Made by a program: the position numbers and the translations under genes
The notes under the pieces: model-generated
What the model was told of the DNA's origin: nothing
The model's input: the letters and a program-made list of their open reading frames with translations, nothing else
The model's database searches: none
Shown: positions 48,578 to 57,313 of the stretch, piece after piece
How the letters are laid out: each line of letters opens with the position of its first letter
How positions within the stretch are numbered: the first letter of the stretch is position 1
Source: Sorangium sp051521495
GTDB lineage: Bacteria > Myxococcota_A > Polyangia > Polyangiales > Polyangiaceae
Direction of reading: 5' to 3'
Assembly (NCBI RefSeq): GCF_051521495.1
Contig: NZ_CP150355.1
Coordinates: 9,796,001 to 9,860,000 of the forward strand
Length of the DNA: 64,000 nucleotides

Positions 48578-49531
48578 ATGCGCGCCCTCATGAGGGGAAC
48601 CGCGCTGCTCTACAGCTCGCATAACCGCTGCAACTTCATCCACGACCACTACATCGCGCAGCGGGCGCTGGCGGGGCGGGACAACAAACGCGTCCTGTTC
48701 CTGCCGATGTCCGAGGCGCCCCGCGACGGCAACGAGCGCGAGCGGCAGGAGTTCGCGTACGGCAACTTCAGCTGGTTCTTCCGGTTCTACGAGCGGTTCG
48801 GCCTCGAGCACGTGCCGTTCTACTGGACCAGCAGCCTGCGCAGGGAGGACGTCGACGTCCTCTGGCGCTACCTCGCGTCGTCCGAGGTGGTGATCCTCGG
48901 CGGCGGCTACAGCACGACGGGGCTCTGGCGCTACAAGCAGCTCGGCGCGATGTTCGACGGAGAGCCCGGCAAGTTCGGGCGCATCCTGCACGAGCGCCGG
49001 CAGCGGGGCCTGCTCACCGTCGGGTTCTCCGCCGGGGCCGACCAGCTCAGCCAGCACCTCTTCCGCCGGGTGTGGGACAGCCCCGGCGACAACGACGCGT
49101 TCGGCCTCGCGCGCGACACGCTCGTCACGCTCCACCACGAGCCGAGCCGCAACGGCGATCTCTGGCACGCGGCGCGGCGCATGCCCCGCTGCTTCGTCTT
49201 CGGGCTCCCGAACGACTCCGGGATCCAGGTGGACTGGGGGGTGCTCCCGTCCGGCAACATCTGGCAGGTCTACGAGCTCATCATCGACACCTCCTGGGAC
49301 GATCCGTCCGACGCGCTCCACATCAAGACGCGGCAGGGCGCGCTCATCGATCACTTCGACAACACGGGCCGCCACTGGGCCTTCCACGGCGGCGACCACA
49401 TCGTGCGCGTCACGTCGCAGGACGGCGGCTACGACCGGGCCTGGATGACGGCCGGCGGCGTTCTCCTCGACTACTGGACACGCGAGCCTGCCACCTACGG
49501 CTCGATCGACCACATCCTCGCGAGCCACTGA
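48578..49531 (+). CDS. Peptidase S51 / class I GATase-like protein
   Basis: A 317-residue protein. GTALLYSSHNRCNFIHDHYI starts an alpha/beta domain. EVVILGGGYSTTGLW and LLTVGFSAGADQLSQHLF match the peptidase S51 (dipeptidase E / cyanophycinase-like) nucleophile elbow, with Ser in GFSAGAD. GLPNDSGIQVDWG aligns with the conserved G...D.HF/..R region. A cytosolic peptidase or amidohydrolase is likely, substrate unknown. A second ATG at 48590 is an alternative start. No operon partner: 126 bp upstream gap, HIT gene 166 bp downstream. Confidence 0.7.
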   Translation: MRALMRGTALLYSSHNRCNFIHDHYIAQRALAGRDNKRVLFLPMSEAPRDGNERERQEFAYGNFSWFFRFYERFGLEHVPFYWTSSLRREDVDVLWRYLASSEVVILGGGYSTTGLWRYKQLGAMFDGEPGKFGRILHERRQRGLLTVGFSAGADQLSQHLFRRVWDSPGDNDAFGLARDTLVTLHHEPSRNGDLWHAARRMPRCFVFGLPNDSGIQVDWGVLPSGNIWQVYELIIDTSWDDPSDALHIKTRQGALIDHFDNTGRHWAFHGGDHIVRVTSQDGGYDRAWMTAGGVLLDYWTREPATYGSIDHILASH

Positions 49532-49697
49532 TCGCACCCGGCGCGGCCCCCGCGCGGCCCCCCGCGCGGCTCTGGCCGCGCGCGCTAGAGCCGCGCGCCG
49601 CCAGAGCCGCGCCCCCAAGCGCGCCGGCGCGTCGCTCCCCGAGCCGCTGGCGTTGACGCCGGGCAGGCGGCGCGGCATCGCAGAGGCGAGGCCCGCC

Positions 49698-50123
49698 ATG
49701 CCCGCCCGCCCTTGCGTGTTCTGCAGCATCGCCCGGGGCGAAACACCGGCCCACGTCGTGCTGGACGAGCCCGAGGTCATGGCGTTCCTGGATCACCACC
49801 CGCTCTTCCCGGGCCACTGCCTGCTCATCCCGCGCGCCCATCACGAGGTGCTCACGGATGTTCCGGCGTCGCTCGTCGGCCCGCTCTTCACCACCGCGCA
49901 GCGCCTCGCGCGCGCCGTCGAATCCGCGTGCTCGGCAGAGGGGTTCTTCGTCGCGATCAACAACCGCGTCAGTCAGAGCGTCCCCCACGTGCACATCCAT
50001 GTGGTCCCGCGCCGTCAGCGGGACGGTCTCAAGGGCTTCTTCTGGCCTCGTTATAAATATTCGGGTGAGCACGAGATGCGCGATCTCTGCGACGCCATCG
50101 TGACGGCATTGGCGGCGGGTTGA
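49698..50123 (+). CDS. HIT family protein
   Basis: A 141-residue HIT hydrolase: CVFCSIARGETPAHVVLDEP (zinc-ribbon-like Cys pair), MAFLDHHPLFPGHCLLIPRAHH, and the triad PHVHIHVVPRRQRDGLKGFFWPR. The typical HxHxHxx motif gives AMP-lysine or dinucleotide-polyphosphate hydrolysis as the likely activity. It differs from the HIT at 45303 in its N-terminus and C-terminal region. ATG 49698 follows a GAGGCGAGG ribosome site. Confidence 0.88.
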   Translation: MPARPCVFCSIARGETPAHVVLDEPEVMAFLDHHPLFPGHCLLIPRAHHEVLTDVPASLVGPLFTTAQRLARAVESACSAEGFFVAINNRVSQSVPHVHIHVVPRRQRDGLKGFFWPRYKYSGEHEMRDLCDAIVTALAAG

Positions 50124-50321
50124 ATTCTGTCGCTGGTACAGGTATTTGACGTGGCGCCGTCCTGGCTCAGGCGCGAGACGTCCGTCCCTGATCGGGACAT
50201 TCTGCCCCACACGGTCTGCGCCTCGCTGTGTCTTGCGACGAACCGAGACGGCTGCCAGGTTAGGGAATAGACAGGGTTCCTCCCTGGTTCCCGCGGCCGA
50301 CAGCCTGTCACTCCCCGAACG

Positions 50322-50666
50322 ATGCTGGCCCTCCGGTCATTTTTCCCTCGGATCGCGCTGCTCTTCATGCTGATCCTCGCCCCGGCTGCGCTGGGACGGG
50401 CGAATATCAGCATCAACGAAGCGGCCAACTCCGATGTTTCGGGGACGTTTCGCGCCGGGGTCAGCGAGATCGACGCTGATGTCCTCGAGTCCTTGCAGCC
50501 GCCGCTCCGCGACGCGCCCCAGCGTTCGGCCGCGTCGCGCGCGGCGCCGCGCGTGGGCGCGGAGCGGCCGCGCGCCGAGCTCGTCGCCGATCTGCGGCCC
50601 ATCCGCGTCCCCTCCCCCGTCCCCCACCCTCCCCTCCGTCGTCCTCCACCACGCCTCCTGAACTGA
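50322..50666 (+). CDS. Small exported hypothetical protein (weak)
   Basis: A 114-residue frame with an N-terminal signal (ALRSFFPRIALLFMLILAPAALG, cleavage near residue 25). The ~60-residue mature part is mostly Pro/Arg/Ala (ANISINEAANSDVSGTF, then SPVPHPPLRRPPPRLLN). The signal-like start is persuasive and the rest is not. No clear ribosome site; it may be a non-coding frame. Confidence 0.4.
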   Translation: MLALRSFFPRIALLFMLILAPAALGRANISINEAANSDVSGTFRAGVSEIDADVLESLQPPLRDAPQRSAASRAAPRVGAERPRAELVADLRPIRVPSPVPHPPLRRPPPRLLN

Positions 50667-50780
50667 CAGGCTAGCTCCGTCGCCGCGGCCGCTCGCGGTC
50701 CGGCTCGGAGTCGCTGGAATCGGAGGTGTTCATGACGATCGCCGCGCCGGATCGGCGCGGCCAACGAGAGGGTTTATTCC

Positions 50781-51449
50781 ATGCAGAAGCTCGCTGACGG
50801 GTTGCACAAGTTCCATGCCGAGGTGTGCGGCACACATCAAGACCTCTTCCGCAACCTGGCGAGAGGTCAGCGCCCCGAGGCGCTGTTCATCACGTGCTCG
50901 GACAGCCGGATCAACCCGAACCTCATCACGCAGACCCAGCCGGGCGACATCTTCATCGTGCGCAACGTCGGCAACATCGTGCCGCCGTACGGCGCCAGCA
51001 ACGGCAGCGAGGCCGCGGCGATCGAGTTCGCGGCCGCGCACCTCGGGGTCAAGCACATCATCGTCTGCGGCCACACGCTCTGCGGCGCGATGCGCGGGCT
51101 GCTCGATCCGTCGGGCCTCGACGAGCTGCCGGCGGTCAAGGCGTGGCTCCAGCACGCGGAGCTGACGCGCCGCCTGGTGCAGGAGAACTACCCGCACATC
51201 GAGGGGGCGGATCGGCTGACGATCACGGTGGAGGAGAACGTGCTCGCCCAGGTCGAGAACCTCCGGACCCACCCGACGATCCGCGCGCGGCTCGCGCGCG
51301 GCGAGCTCTCTCTCTACGCCTGGGTCTTCAAGATCGAGACAGGACAGGTCTATCAATTCGAGGCTTCGACCGGCCAGTTCGGGCCGATCGGTGACGCTGC
51401 GCCCCCATCGGCGCTGCCGGAGACAACGGTCTACCGGCGGGCCATCTGA
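50781..51449 (+). CDS. Beta-carbonic anhydrase
   Basis: A 222-residue zinc enzyme interconverting CO2 and bicarbonate. Zinc ligands are seen as Cys39 and Asp41 (ITCSDSRINP), and His98 and Cys101 (VCGHTLCGAM). Arg43 pairs with Asp41. IFIVRNVGNIVPPYG and the C-terminal LSLYAWVFKIETGQVYQFE are family features. The next gene, 59 bp downstream, is a SulP transporter, a known pairing for bicarbonate uptake with its hydration enzyme. No export signal, so it is cytosolic. Confidence 0.93.
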   Translation: MQKLADGLHKFHAEVCGTHQDLFRNLARGQRPEALFITCSDSRINPNLITQTQPGDIFIVRNVGNIVPPYGASNGSEAAAIEFAAAHLGVKHIIVCGHTLCGAMRGLLDPSGLDELPAVKAWLQHAELTRRLVQENYPHIEGADRLTITVEENVLAQVENLRTHPTIRARLARGELSLYAWVFKIETGQVYQFEASTGQFGPIGDAAPPSALPETTVYRRAI

Positions 51450-51508
51450 GCGGCTGTTCGTCACCGATCGCAGTCTTCACCCGAATCCCGAAGAAGAGGG
51501 CCCGTTCG

Positions 51509-53134
51509 ATGCAGCTTCCCACGACGATCCATGCAGGCGCCGGCGCGGATCACGCCGGCGCCGTGACGCTTCCTTCCGAGACCCCGGCGGTGAGCCGGGA
51601 GCCGCCGCCCGCGGAGAGCGCGCCGCCGCTCGATCCGCGCCTCACCGCGAACCTCAAGTACGACATCCCCGCCGGCCTCGTCGTCTTTCTCGTCGCCCTG
51701 CCGCTCTGCCTGGGCATCGCGCTCGCGTCGGGGGCCCCGCTCCTGTCCGGCATCGTCGCCGGCATCGTCGGCGGCCTCATCATCCCGTTCGTGAGCCGCG
51801 CTCAGCTCAGCGTGAGCGGCCCGGCGGCGGGGCTCGCCGCCATCGTGCTCGCGGGCATCGGCAACCTGCGGAGCTTCCAGGCCTTCGCGCTGGCCGTGGT
51901 CATCGGCGGCGTCCTGCAGCTCGCGCTCGGCCTGCTGAGGGCCGGCGCGATCAGCCACTTCTTCCCCTCCTCGGTCATCAAGGGGATGCTCGCGGCGATC
52001 GGCGTCCTGCTCATCTTGAAGCAGTTCCCGCACGCCATCGGCTTCGACAAGGACAACTTCGCCTCCGAGTCGTTCAAGGCCGACGGCGGCAACACCTTCA
52101 CGATGATCGGCCAGGCGGCGCAGGCCATCGAGTGGGGCGCGTTCCTCCTCAGCGCGGTCTGCCTCGCCATCCTTGTCGGGTGGGAGAAGTCGCGCCTCGC
52201 GAAGATCTCCTGGCTGCCCGCGCCCCTCGTCGCCGTGCTCGTCGCGACGCTCGGCAACGAGCTGTTCCGGGCGGCGATCCCGTCGCTCGCCCTCGAGCAG
52301 AAGCACCTCGTGTCCCTGCCCACCGGCGACGGCGCGCAGAGCCTGTTCAGCGCGCTCCAGCTCCCGGACTGGTCCGCGATCCTGCGGCCCGAGGTCTGGG
52401 TGCTGGGCGTGACCCTGGCGATCGTGGCCAGCCTCGAGACGCTGCTCAACCTCGAGGCCGTGGACCGGATCGACCCGTGGCACCGCAAGTCGCCGCCGAA
52501 CCGGGAGCTCGTGGCGCAGGGGCTCGCCAACATCGCCTCGGGCCTCGCCGGGGGCCTGCCGGTCACGTCGGTCATCGTCCGGAGCAGCGCCAACACGAAC
52601 GCCGGCGCGCGCACGCGGGTCGCCGCCTTCACGCACGGCGCGCTCCTCCTGCTCGCGGTCGTCTTCGCCGCGGGGCTGCTCTCGCGCATCCCGCTCGCGT
52701 GCCTCGCGACGATCTTGCTCGTGACCGGCTACAAGCTGGCCAAGCCCAAGATCTTCGCCGAGATGCGCCAGCTCGGCTGGAACCACTTCATCCCGTTCGT
52801 GGTGACGATCGTGGCCATCGTGCTGACCGATCTCCTGAAGGGGATCGCCATCGGCCTCGGGGTCGGCGTCCTCTTCGTGCTGAGGGCCCAGATGTCGCGC
52901 GTCTTCGACGTGATCCACGAGGGGGCTCGCGTGACCATCCGGTTCAACAAGGCGGCCTACTTCTTCACCCAGGGCAAGCTCGTCACGCTGCTCGAGCGGC
53001 TGCCGAGCGACACCCACGTGGTCGTGGACGCCCAGGGGGTGTCCTATATCGACCATGACGTCGCGGAGCTCATCCGGCGCTTCCAGCAGTCGGCGCACCG
53101 CCGCAACATCCACGTAGAGCTCCGCGGCTTTTAG
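51509..53134 (+). CDS. SulP family transporter with STAS domain
   Basis: A 541-residue inner-membrane transporter. A ~40-residue Pro/Glu-rich N-terminus leads to about 10-12 helices, including DIPAGLVVFLVALPLCLGIA (the SulP start) and LSVSGPAAGLAAIVLAGI (the SulP signature region). VTSVIVRSSANTNAGARTR follows, and a C-terminal STAS domain (~480-541: DTHVVVDAQGVSYIDHDVAE). The adjacent carbonic anhydrase makes bicarbonate the likely cargo, as in other SulP-CA pairs; sulfate is less likely. Confidence 0.9.
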   Translation: MQLPTTIHAGAGADHAGAVTLPSETPAVSREPPPAESAPPLDPRLTANLKYDIPAGLVVFLVALPLCLGIALASGAPLLSGIVAGIVGGLIIPFVSRAQLSVSGPAAGLAAIVLAGIGNLRSFQAFALAVVIGGVLQLALGLLRAGAISHFFPSSVIKGMLAAIGVLLILKQFPHAIGFDKDNFASESFKADGGNTFTMIGQAAQAIEWGAFLLSAVCLAILVGWEKSRLAKISWLPAPLVAVLVATLGNELFRAAIPSLALEQKHLVSLPTGDGAQSLFSALQLPDWSAILRPEVWVLGVTLAIVASLETLLNLEAVDRIDPWHRKSPPNRELVAQGLANIASGLAGGLPVTSVIVRSSANTNAGARTRVAAFTHGALLLLAVVFAAGLLSRIPLACLATILLVTGYKLAKPKIFAEMRQLGWNHFIPFVVTIVAIVLTDLLKGIAIGLGVGVLFVLRAQMSRVFDVIHEGARVTIRFNKAAYFFTQGKLVTLLERLPSDTHVVVDAQGVSYIDHDVAELIRRFQQSAHRRNIHVELRGF

Positions 53135-53318
53135 AGCGACGGGTGGGGGGGAGCGTCGCTCCTCGACGGGTGGGAATGCGCGGGGGCGGGTTCCGTTGAG
53201 GCGCGAAGACTGGCGCTTAATTGGCCGGACGGGCAGCCCCGGGCGATGCTGACGGGATGTGCGCTGCTCTCGATAGGGCCGGGACGACGGGCGAGGCTCA
53301 CCTCCGCCCGTCGTCGGG

Positions 53319-54923
53319 TTGAACGTGGTCGCTCGATTCGTTGGGTCGCCCCCTCGCCCCCCACGCGAAGACGAAGGCGGCGCCGGGGTCGCCTACGTCG
53401 GCGGGGCGCCGCTGCCGCCACGGCTCGACGAGATCCAGCGGCGGCCGCTCTGCTGGATCCAGGGCTACGGGGGAGAGCACCACTCGTGCGGAGACCTGTA
53501 CACCCCGACGTCGATCGACGAGCTCAGGGTGCTGTTCCAAATGGCGAAGCGGACAGGGCGCAGGATCACGTTCCGCGCCGGTGGCCAGTCGTTCGACGGA
53601 CAGGCGCTGAACGACGACATCGTCATCTCGATGGATGATTTCAGTTCCATCGAGATCGACACGGAGCGAGCGCAGATGACCGTGGGCGCTGGCGCCACCT
53701 GGGGAGCCATCGCCCGCGAGCTCGCCGCGCGCGGGTTCGTGCCGTACACGGTCGTCTCGACGAGCCACGCCACCGCGGGAGGCACGGTTTCGGGGGACTG
53801 CCTCTCCCGCTTCTCGGGCATCGCCGGCAAAGAGGGCCACTACGTCGAGCGGCTGACCCTCCTCTCCCTCGACGGACAGCTGCTCTCCCTCAGCCGCGAC
53901 GAGGCGACGAGCGCGCTGTTCCACGCGGTGATCGGCGGGCTCGGCTACCTCGGCGCGGTGATCGACGTCACGTACCGCGTCGCGCGCATCGCGCCGGCAG
54001 GGACGCCGATCCGGGTCGTCACCCAGGTGACGCGCTGCACCTCGCCCGAGGAGCTCGCCGCAGCGCTCCTCCCGCGCGCGGAGCAGCTCCTGCGCGCCGA
54101 AGGGGGCACCGCGGACGAGGAGGGGTGGATCCCCGATGCGCTCTTCTCCATCGCCTTCCACACCCTCGAGGGGGGCAGGGGCATGGTCCTCCGGTCACGG
54201 TACGTCTCGGGGACGTCTCACGAGCTCCGCCCGCTGCTGACCCATCGGCCGAAGCACGTGCTCCGCGTCCCGATCGAGTGGCTGATGCGCGCGTCCGTGG
54301 TGAGCCAGGGCATCTGGACGCTCATCGACCGCTTCATCTTCGATGTCTCACGCCCGTACGTCGATGAGCTCATGGGCTACCTGTTCTTCATGGACGGCAA
54401 CGTCCGCGCGAAGCGCATCGCGCAGGCCTTCGGGATGCCGATGGTCACGGTGCAGCAGGCGTTCATGATCCCCTACGACCCGGGCGCCCGGGAGGACAGC
54501 CTGCGACGGCTCGTCGATTTCCTGAGCAAGGTGGATGAGATCGCGACCCGAGACGGAATCCCGCCGCTCCTGCTCGACGTGCTCCACATCCAGGGCGACC
54601 AGTTCCTCCTCTCGGCGAACCACGGGACCGACGGGTTCGCGGTGACGCTCGCGTTCGAGGCCTCGGATGAAGAGAGCGTCCACCGGGTCCGCCTCCGGCT
54701 CAGCGAGCTCAGCGCGCGCGCGCTCGAGCTCGGCGGCCGCGTCTACCTGGTGAAGAACGTCCACGCGACAGCGGAGCACCTTCAGGCGATGTACGCGCAC
54801 GCGCTCCCGGAGTTCGTCCGCCTGAAGCGGCTCGTCGATCCCGACGGGCTCCTGCGCAACGAGTTCCTCGAGCGGGTGTTCCCCGCGCACTTCGGCGCGT
54901 CGCCACGGCCCGCCCGCCCGTGA
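53319..54923 (+). CDS. FAD-linked oxidase (VAO/PCMH type)
   Basis: A 534-residue flavoprotein. The PCMH FAD-binding domain is residues ~55-230: DLYTPTSIDELRVLFQMAKR, ITFRAGGQSFDGQ, MTVGAGATWGAIARELAARG, STSHATAGGTVSGDCLSRFS, VIGGLGYLGAVIDVTYRVA. A C-terminal substrate domain follows, ending NVHATAEHLQAMYAHALPEF and FLERVFPAHFG. It resembles sugar-lactone/aldonate and DprE1-like oxidases, but the substrate is open. No signal peptide. TTG 53319 is the start in the longest reading; GTG 53325 is equally plausible. Confidence 0.85.
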   Translation: MNVVARFVGSPPRPPREDEGGAGVAYVGGAPLPPRLDEIQRRPLCWIQGYGGEHHSCGDLYTPTSIDELRVLFQMAKRTGRRITFRAGGQSFDGQALNDDIVISMDDFSSIEIDTERAQMTVGAGATWGAIARELAARGFVPYTVVSTSHATAGGTVSGDCLSRFSGIAGKEGHYVERLTLLSLDGQLLSLSRDEATSALFHAVIGGLGYLGAVIDVTYRVARIAPAGTPIRVVTQVTRCTSPEELAAALLPRAEQLLRAEGGTADEEGWIPDALFSIAFHTLEGGRGMVLRSRYVSGTSHELRPLLTHRPKHVLRVPIEWLMRASVVSQGIWTLIDRFIFDVSRPYVDELMGYLFFMDGNVRAKRIAQAFGMPMVTVQQAFMIPYDPGAREDSLRRLVDFLSKVDEIATRDGIPPLLLDVLHIQGDQFLLSANHGTDGFAVTLAFEASDEESVHRVRLRLSELSARALELGGRVYLVKNVHATAEHLQAMYAHALPEFVRLKRLVDPDGLLRNEFLERVFPAHFGASPRPARP

Positions 54924-55260
54924 TGATGGTGCTCCCCGGCGCGGAGAGGGATAGATACCCTCCCTGCTTTCCGGCGAGTTCAAGGCGCGAGGACGTCGCT
55001 CCGGCTCGCGAAAGGCGGGATTGTGAGGGCGCCGCGAGATAGCGAGAAGAACGCTCTCCGCGCCCGCCCTGCCTCGGTCTTCACCGCTCGCCGGACAACG
55101 GCCCGGACAGCTTTGGTGAATCGGTGGTTGGGATCTTGCACCTCCCAACGTTAGCAGACGTGAACCGACGTTAGCAGACGTGAGCCGACGTCAGCAGACG
55201 TGAGCAAGACGTGAGCACGCGTGGCGAGCGCGCAGAGGACACGCGGAGGACGCCGTGGCC
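54924..55260. other. Gap with 20-bp tandem repeat
   Basis: 337 bp between the oxidase and the PDZ lipoprotein gene. At 55150-55209 three copies of a 20-bp unit (GTTAGCAGACGTGARCCGAC) occur back to back, the third slightly diverged, followed by degenerate GACGTGAGCA units. The rest holds no gene that I can see. Confidence 0.6.
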
Positions 55261-55842
55261 ATGCAAGGCAGTCAACAGCGGGATCAGCCCCTCCGGGCGC
55301 GCGGCGCGTGCGGGTGGGCTCGACGCCTCTCAGGCGTGCTCACGCCGCTCGTCCCGCTGGCGGTCGGCGCGTGCCGCGGCGACTGCCCGCGCGTCGAGGC
55401 GATGCAGCAGCGCGCCGAAGGCACGCACCAGCGCGACGATGACACGCAGCGGCGCGCCGACGCGCCGGCGAGCCCGGCGGCGGCCGCGAAGCCAGAGAAG
55501 CGAGAGAAGCGGTCGAGTCCCGCGCCGATCGCCGCCTCCGTCCCGGCGCCGTGGCTGCTGACCATCCAGCCGACCAGCGGGGATGGCGTGAGGATCGCGA
55601 GCATGGATATCCGCAGCTTCACGTCCCCGCTGCTGGAGCCGGGCGACGTCATCCTCGCGGTCGACGGGCGGCCGGTCCACTCGCTGGCAGCCCTTCAGGG
55701 CACCCTGCGCGCCCGCGTGCCCGGCGACATGGTGGTGCTCACCGTGCTCCGCAACGAGACAACGATCAACTATGCGATGCTCCAGGTGCCGGCCGGCGAC
55801 GGCTCGTCGAGCGCGGCGACCAGGTCCGAAGGCGGAGGCTGA
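55261..55842 (+). CDS. PDZ-domain lipoprotein
   Basis: A 193-residue predicted lipoprotein: an atypically long N-terminus ends in a lipobox-like PLAVGAC. A charged Ala/Lys/Glu linker follows (~45-100), and then a single PDZ domain (~105-180) with RIASMDIRSFTSPLLEPGDVILAVDGRPVHSLAALQGTLRAR. No protease domain, so it is probably an adaptor. ATG 55261 was preferred to the GTG two codons earlier. Directly downstream of the 20-bp tandem repeats, which could affect its expression. Confidence 0.75.
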   Translation: MQGSQQRDQPLRARGACGWARRLSGVLTPLVPLAVGACRGDCPRVEAMQQRAEGTHQRDDDTQRRADAPASPAAAAKPEKREKRSSPAPIAASVPAPWLLTIQPTSGDGVRIASMDIRSFTSPLLEPGDVILAVDGRPVHSLAALQGTLRARVPGDMVVLTVLRNETTINYAMLQVPAGDGSSSAATRSEGGG

Positions 55843-55884
55843 CCGCCTCGCGCCGGCCGGCGGGCGCGTCCCCGTGCGTGTCCG

Positions 55885-57309
55885 TCAGGGCGGCGGCGCG
55901 CGCTCGACGGCGAGCGCCTCGATGCGCGCCGCGAGCGCCTCGATGTCCCCGTCCGTCGTCAGGGGGTTCATGAGGACGAGGCGCAGCCACGACTCGCCGC
56001 GCAGGGTGGTCCGCGTGATGTAGAAGCTCCCCTCCTCCACGATCTGCCGCCGGATGCGATCCTGCGTCGCCGAGTCGCGGCCGATCCGGAAGCAGAGGAT
56101 GTTGGCCTGCGGGGCGCCGAAGCACTCGAACGCCGGCCGCCGCGCGAGCAGGCCGTGAAAGCGCCGGGCGCTGTCGAAGAGGCGCTCGACGTGCGCGGAC
56201 AGGCCCGCCTCGCCGACGAGGGCGAGGTTGAAGAACAGCTTGAGCGACAGCTGCGCCTTCGTGCACTCGAACGTGAGCTTGGAGAGATCGACGCCCTGCC
56301 GATCGTCGTCGCCGTGCAGGTACGGCGCGTATTGCTCGTAGGTGCCGGCGAGCGCGGCGGGATCCTTGACGAGGACCGCGCAGGCCAGCGTCGAGGTGCC
56401 GAGCATCTTGTGCATGTCGCAGACCAGCGAGTCGGCGAGCTCGACACCGTCGAGGAGGTCCCTGTAGCGGCTCGTGAAGCGCGCCGCCGCGCCGTGGGCG
56501 CCGTCGACGTGGAGCCAGAGCCCCTCCCGCCGGCAGAAGGCGCCGATCTCCCGCAGCGGGTCGAAGGCCCCGTTCGGCGTCGCACCCGCGTTGGCCACCA
56601 CGGCGAGCACGCGCTTGCCCGCCCGCCTCGCCTCGTCGTGCGCCCGCGAGAGCGCCGCCGGGACGATCCGCAGCGCGTCGTCCACGGCGACCTTCACGAC
56701 GGCGTCGCCTCCGAGGCCCATGATGGCGGCGGCGCGCGCGACGGAATAATGCGCCGCCTCCGAGGCGAGCAGGACGAGGTCGGACGGGACGCCCGCCTTG
56801 AAGCTCCCCGGGGCGACGCGCTCCCTGCAGGCGAGCAGAGCGCTCAGGTTGCCCAGGCTCCCGCCGTGGGTGATGACGCCGTCGCCCTCGGCGCCCCAGC
56901 CCACCTTGCCCCGCATCCAGCGGAGGAGCCCGCGCTCGATCGCCGTCCCGGCCGGTCCCATCTCGTAGACGGCCATGCCGTTGTTCAGCACGCCGTGCAC
57001 GAGGTCGGCGAGCGACGACGGCAGCATCGGCACGGCCACCTGATGACCGAAGTAGCGGGGGTGATGCAGCCGGTTGCTGTTGTCGAGGACGGTGGCGACG
57101 AGGGCGGCGAGATCCGCGCCGCCGCGCGCGACCGTGCGGTCGAAGTCGAGCGCGGCGAGGATCTCCTCGATCGATCGCTGGACCAGCACCGGCCCTTCCC
57201 GGCGCTGCGCCCTGCGCACGTGGTCCGCGAGCAGCGCGCCCAGGCGGGCCGCCTCGCGCTCGAGGAAATCGGGGGAGAGCGCGGTCGCCAGCGCGTCGTT
57301 CATGGTCAT
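55885..57309 (-). CDS. PLP-dependent group II amino-acid decarboxylase
   Basis: A 474-residue fold-type I PLP enzyme. HHPRYFGHQVAVPMLPSSLA and GVITHGGSLGNLSALLACRE bind cofactor phosphate. LWLHVDGAHGAAARF carries Asp269, and SLVCDMHKML has the Schiff-base Lys301, with Met where DxHKW is usual. Candidates include aspartate, diaminobutyrate or aromatic decarboxylase; the active-site pattern does not decide. Starts at ATG 57309 or, two codons on, at 57303. The esterase gene upstream on the same strand ends 4 bp before its start, so the two are cotranscribed. Confidence 0.88.
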   Translation of the reverse strand: MTMNDALATALSPDFLEREAARLGALLADHVRRAQRREGPVLVQRSIEEILAALDFDRTVARGGADLAALVATVLDNSNRLHHPRYFGHQVAVPMLPSSLADLVHGVLNNGMAVYEMGPAGTAIERGLLRWMRGKVGWGAEGDGVITHGGSLGNLSALLACRERVAPGSFKAGVPSDLVLLASEAAHYSVARAAAIMGLGGDAVVKVAVDDALRIVPAALSRAHDEARRAGKRVLAVVANAGATPNGAFDPLREIGAFCRREGLWLHVDGAHGAAARFTSRYRDLLDGVELADSLVCDMHKMLGTSTLACAVLVKDPAALAGTYEQYAPYLHGDDDRQGVDLSKLTFECTKAQLSLKLFFNLALVGEAGLSAHVERLFDSARRFHGLLARRPAFECFGAPQANILCFRIGRDSATQDRIRRQIVEEGSFYITRTTLRGESWLRLVLMNPLTTDGDIEALAARIEALAVERAPPP

Positions 57310-57313
57310 CGAG

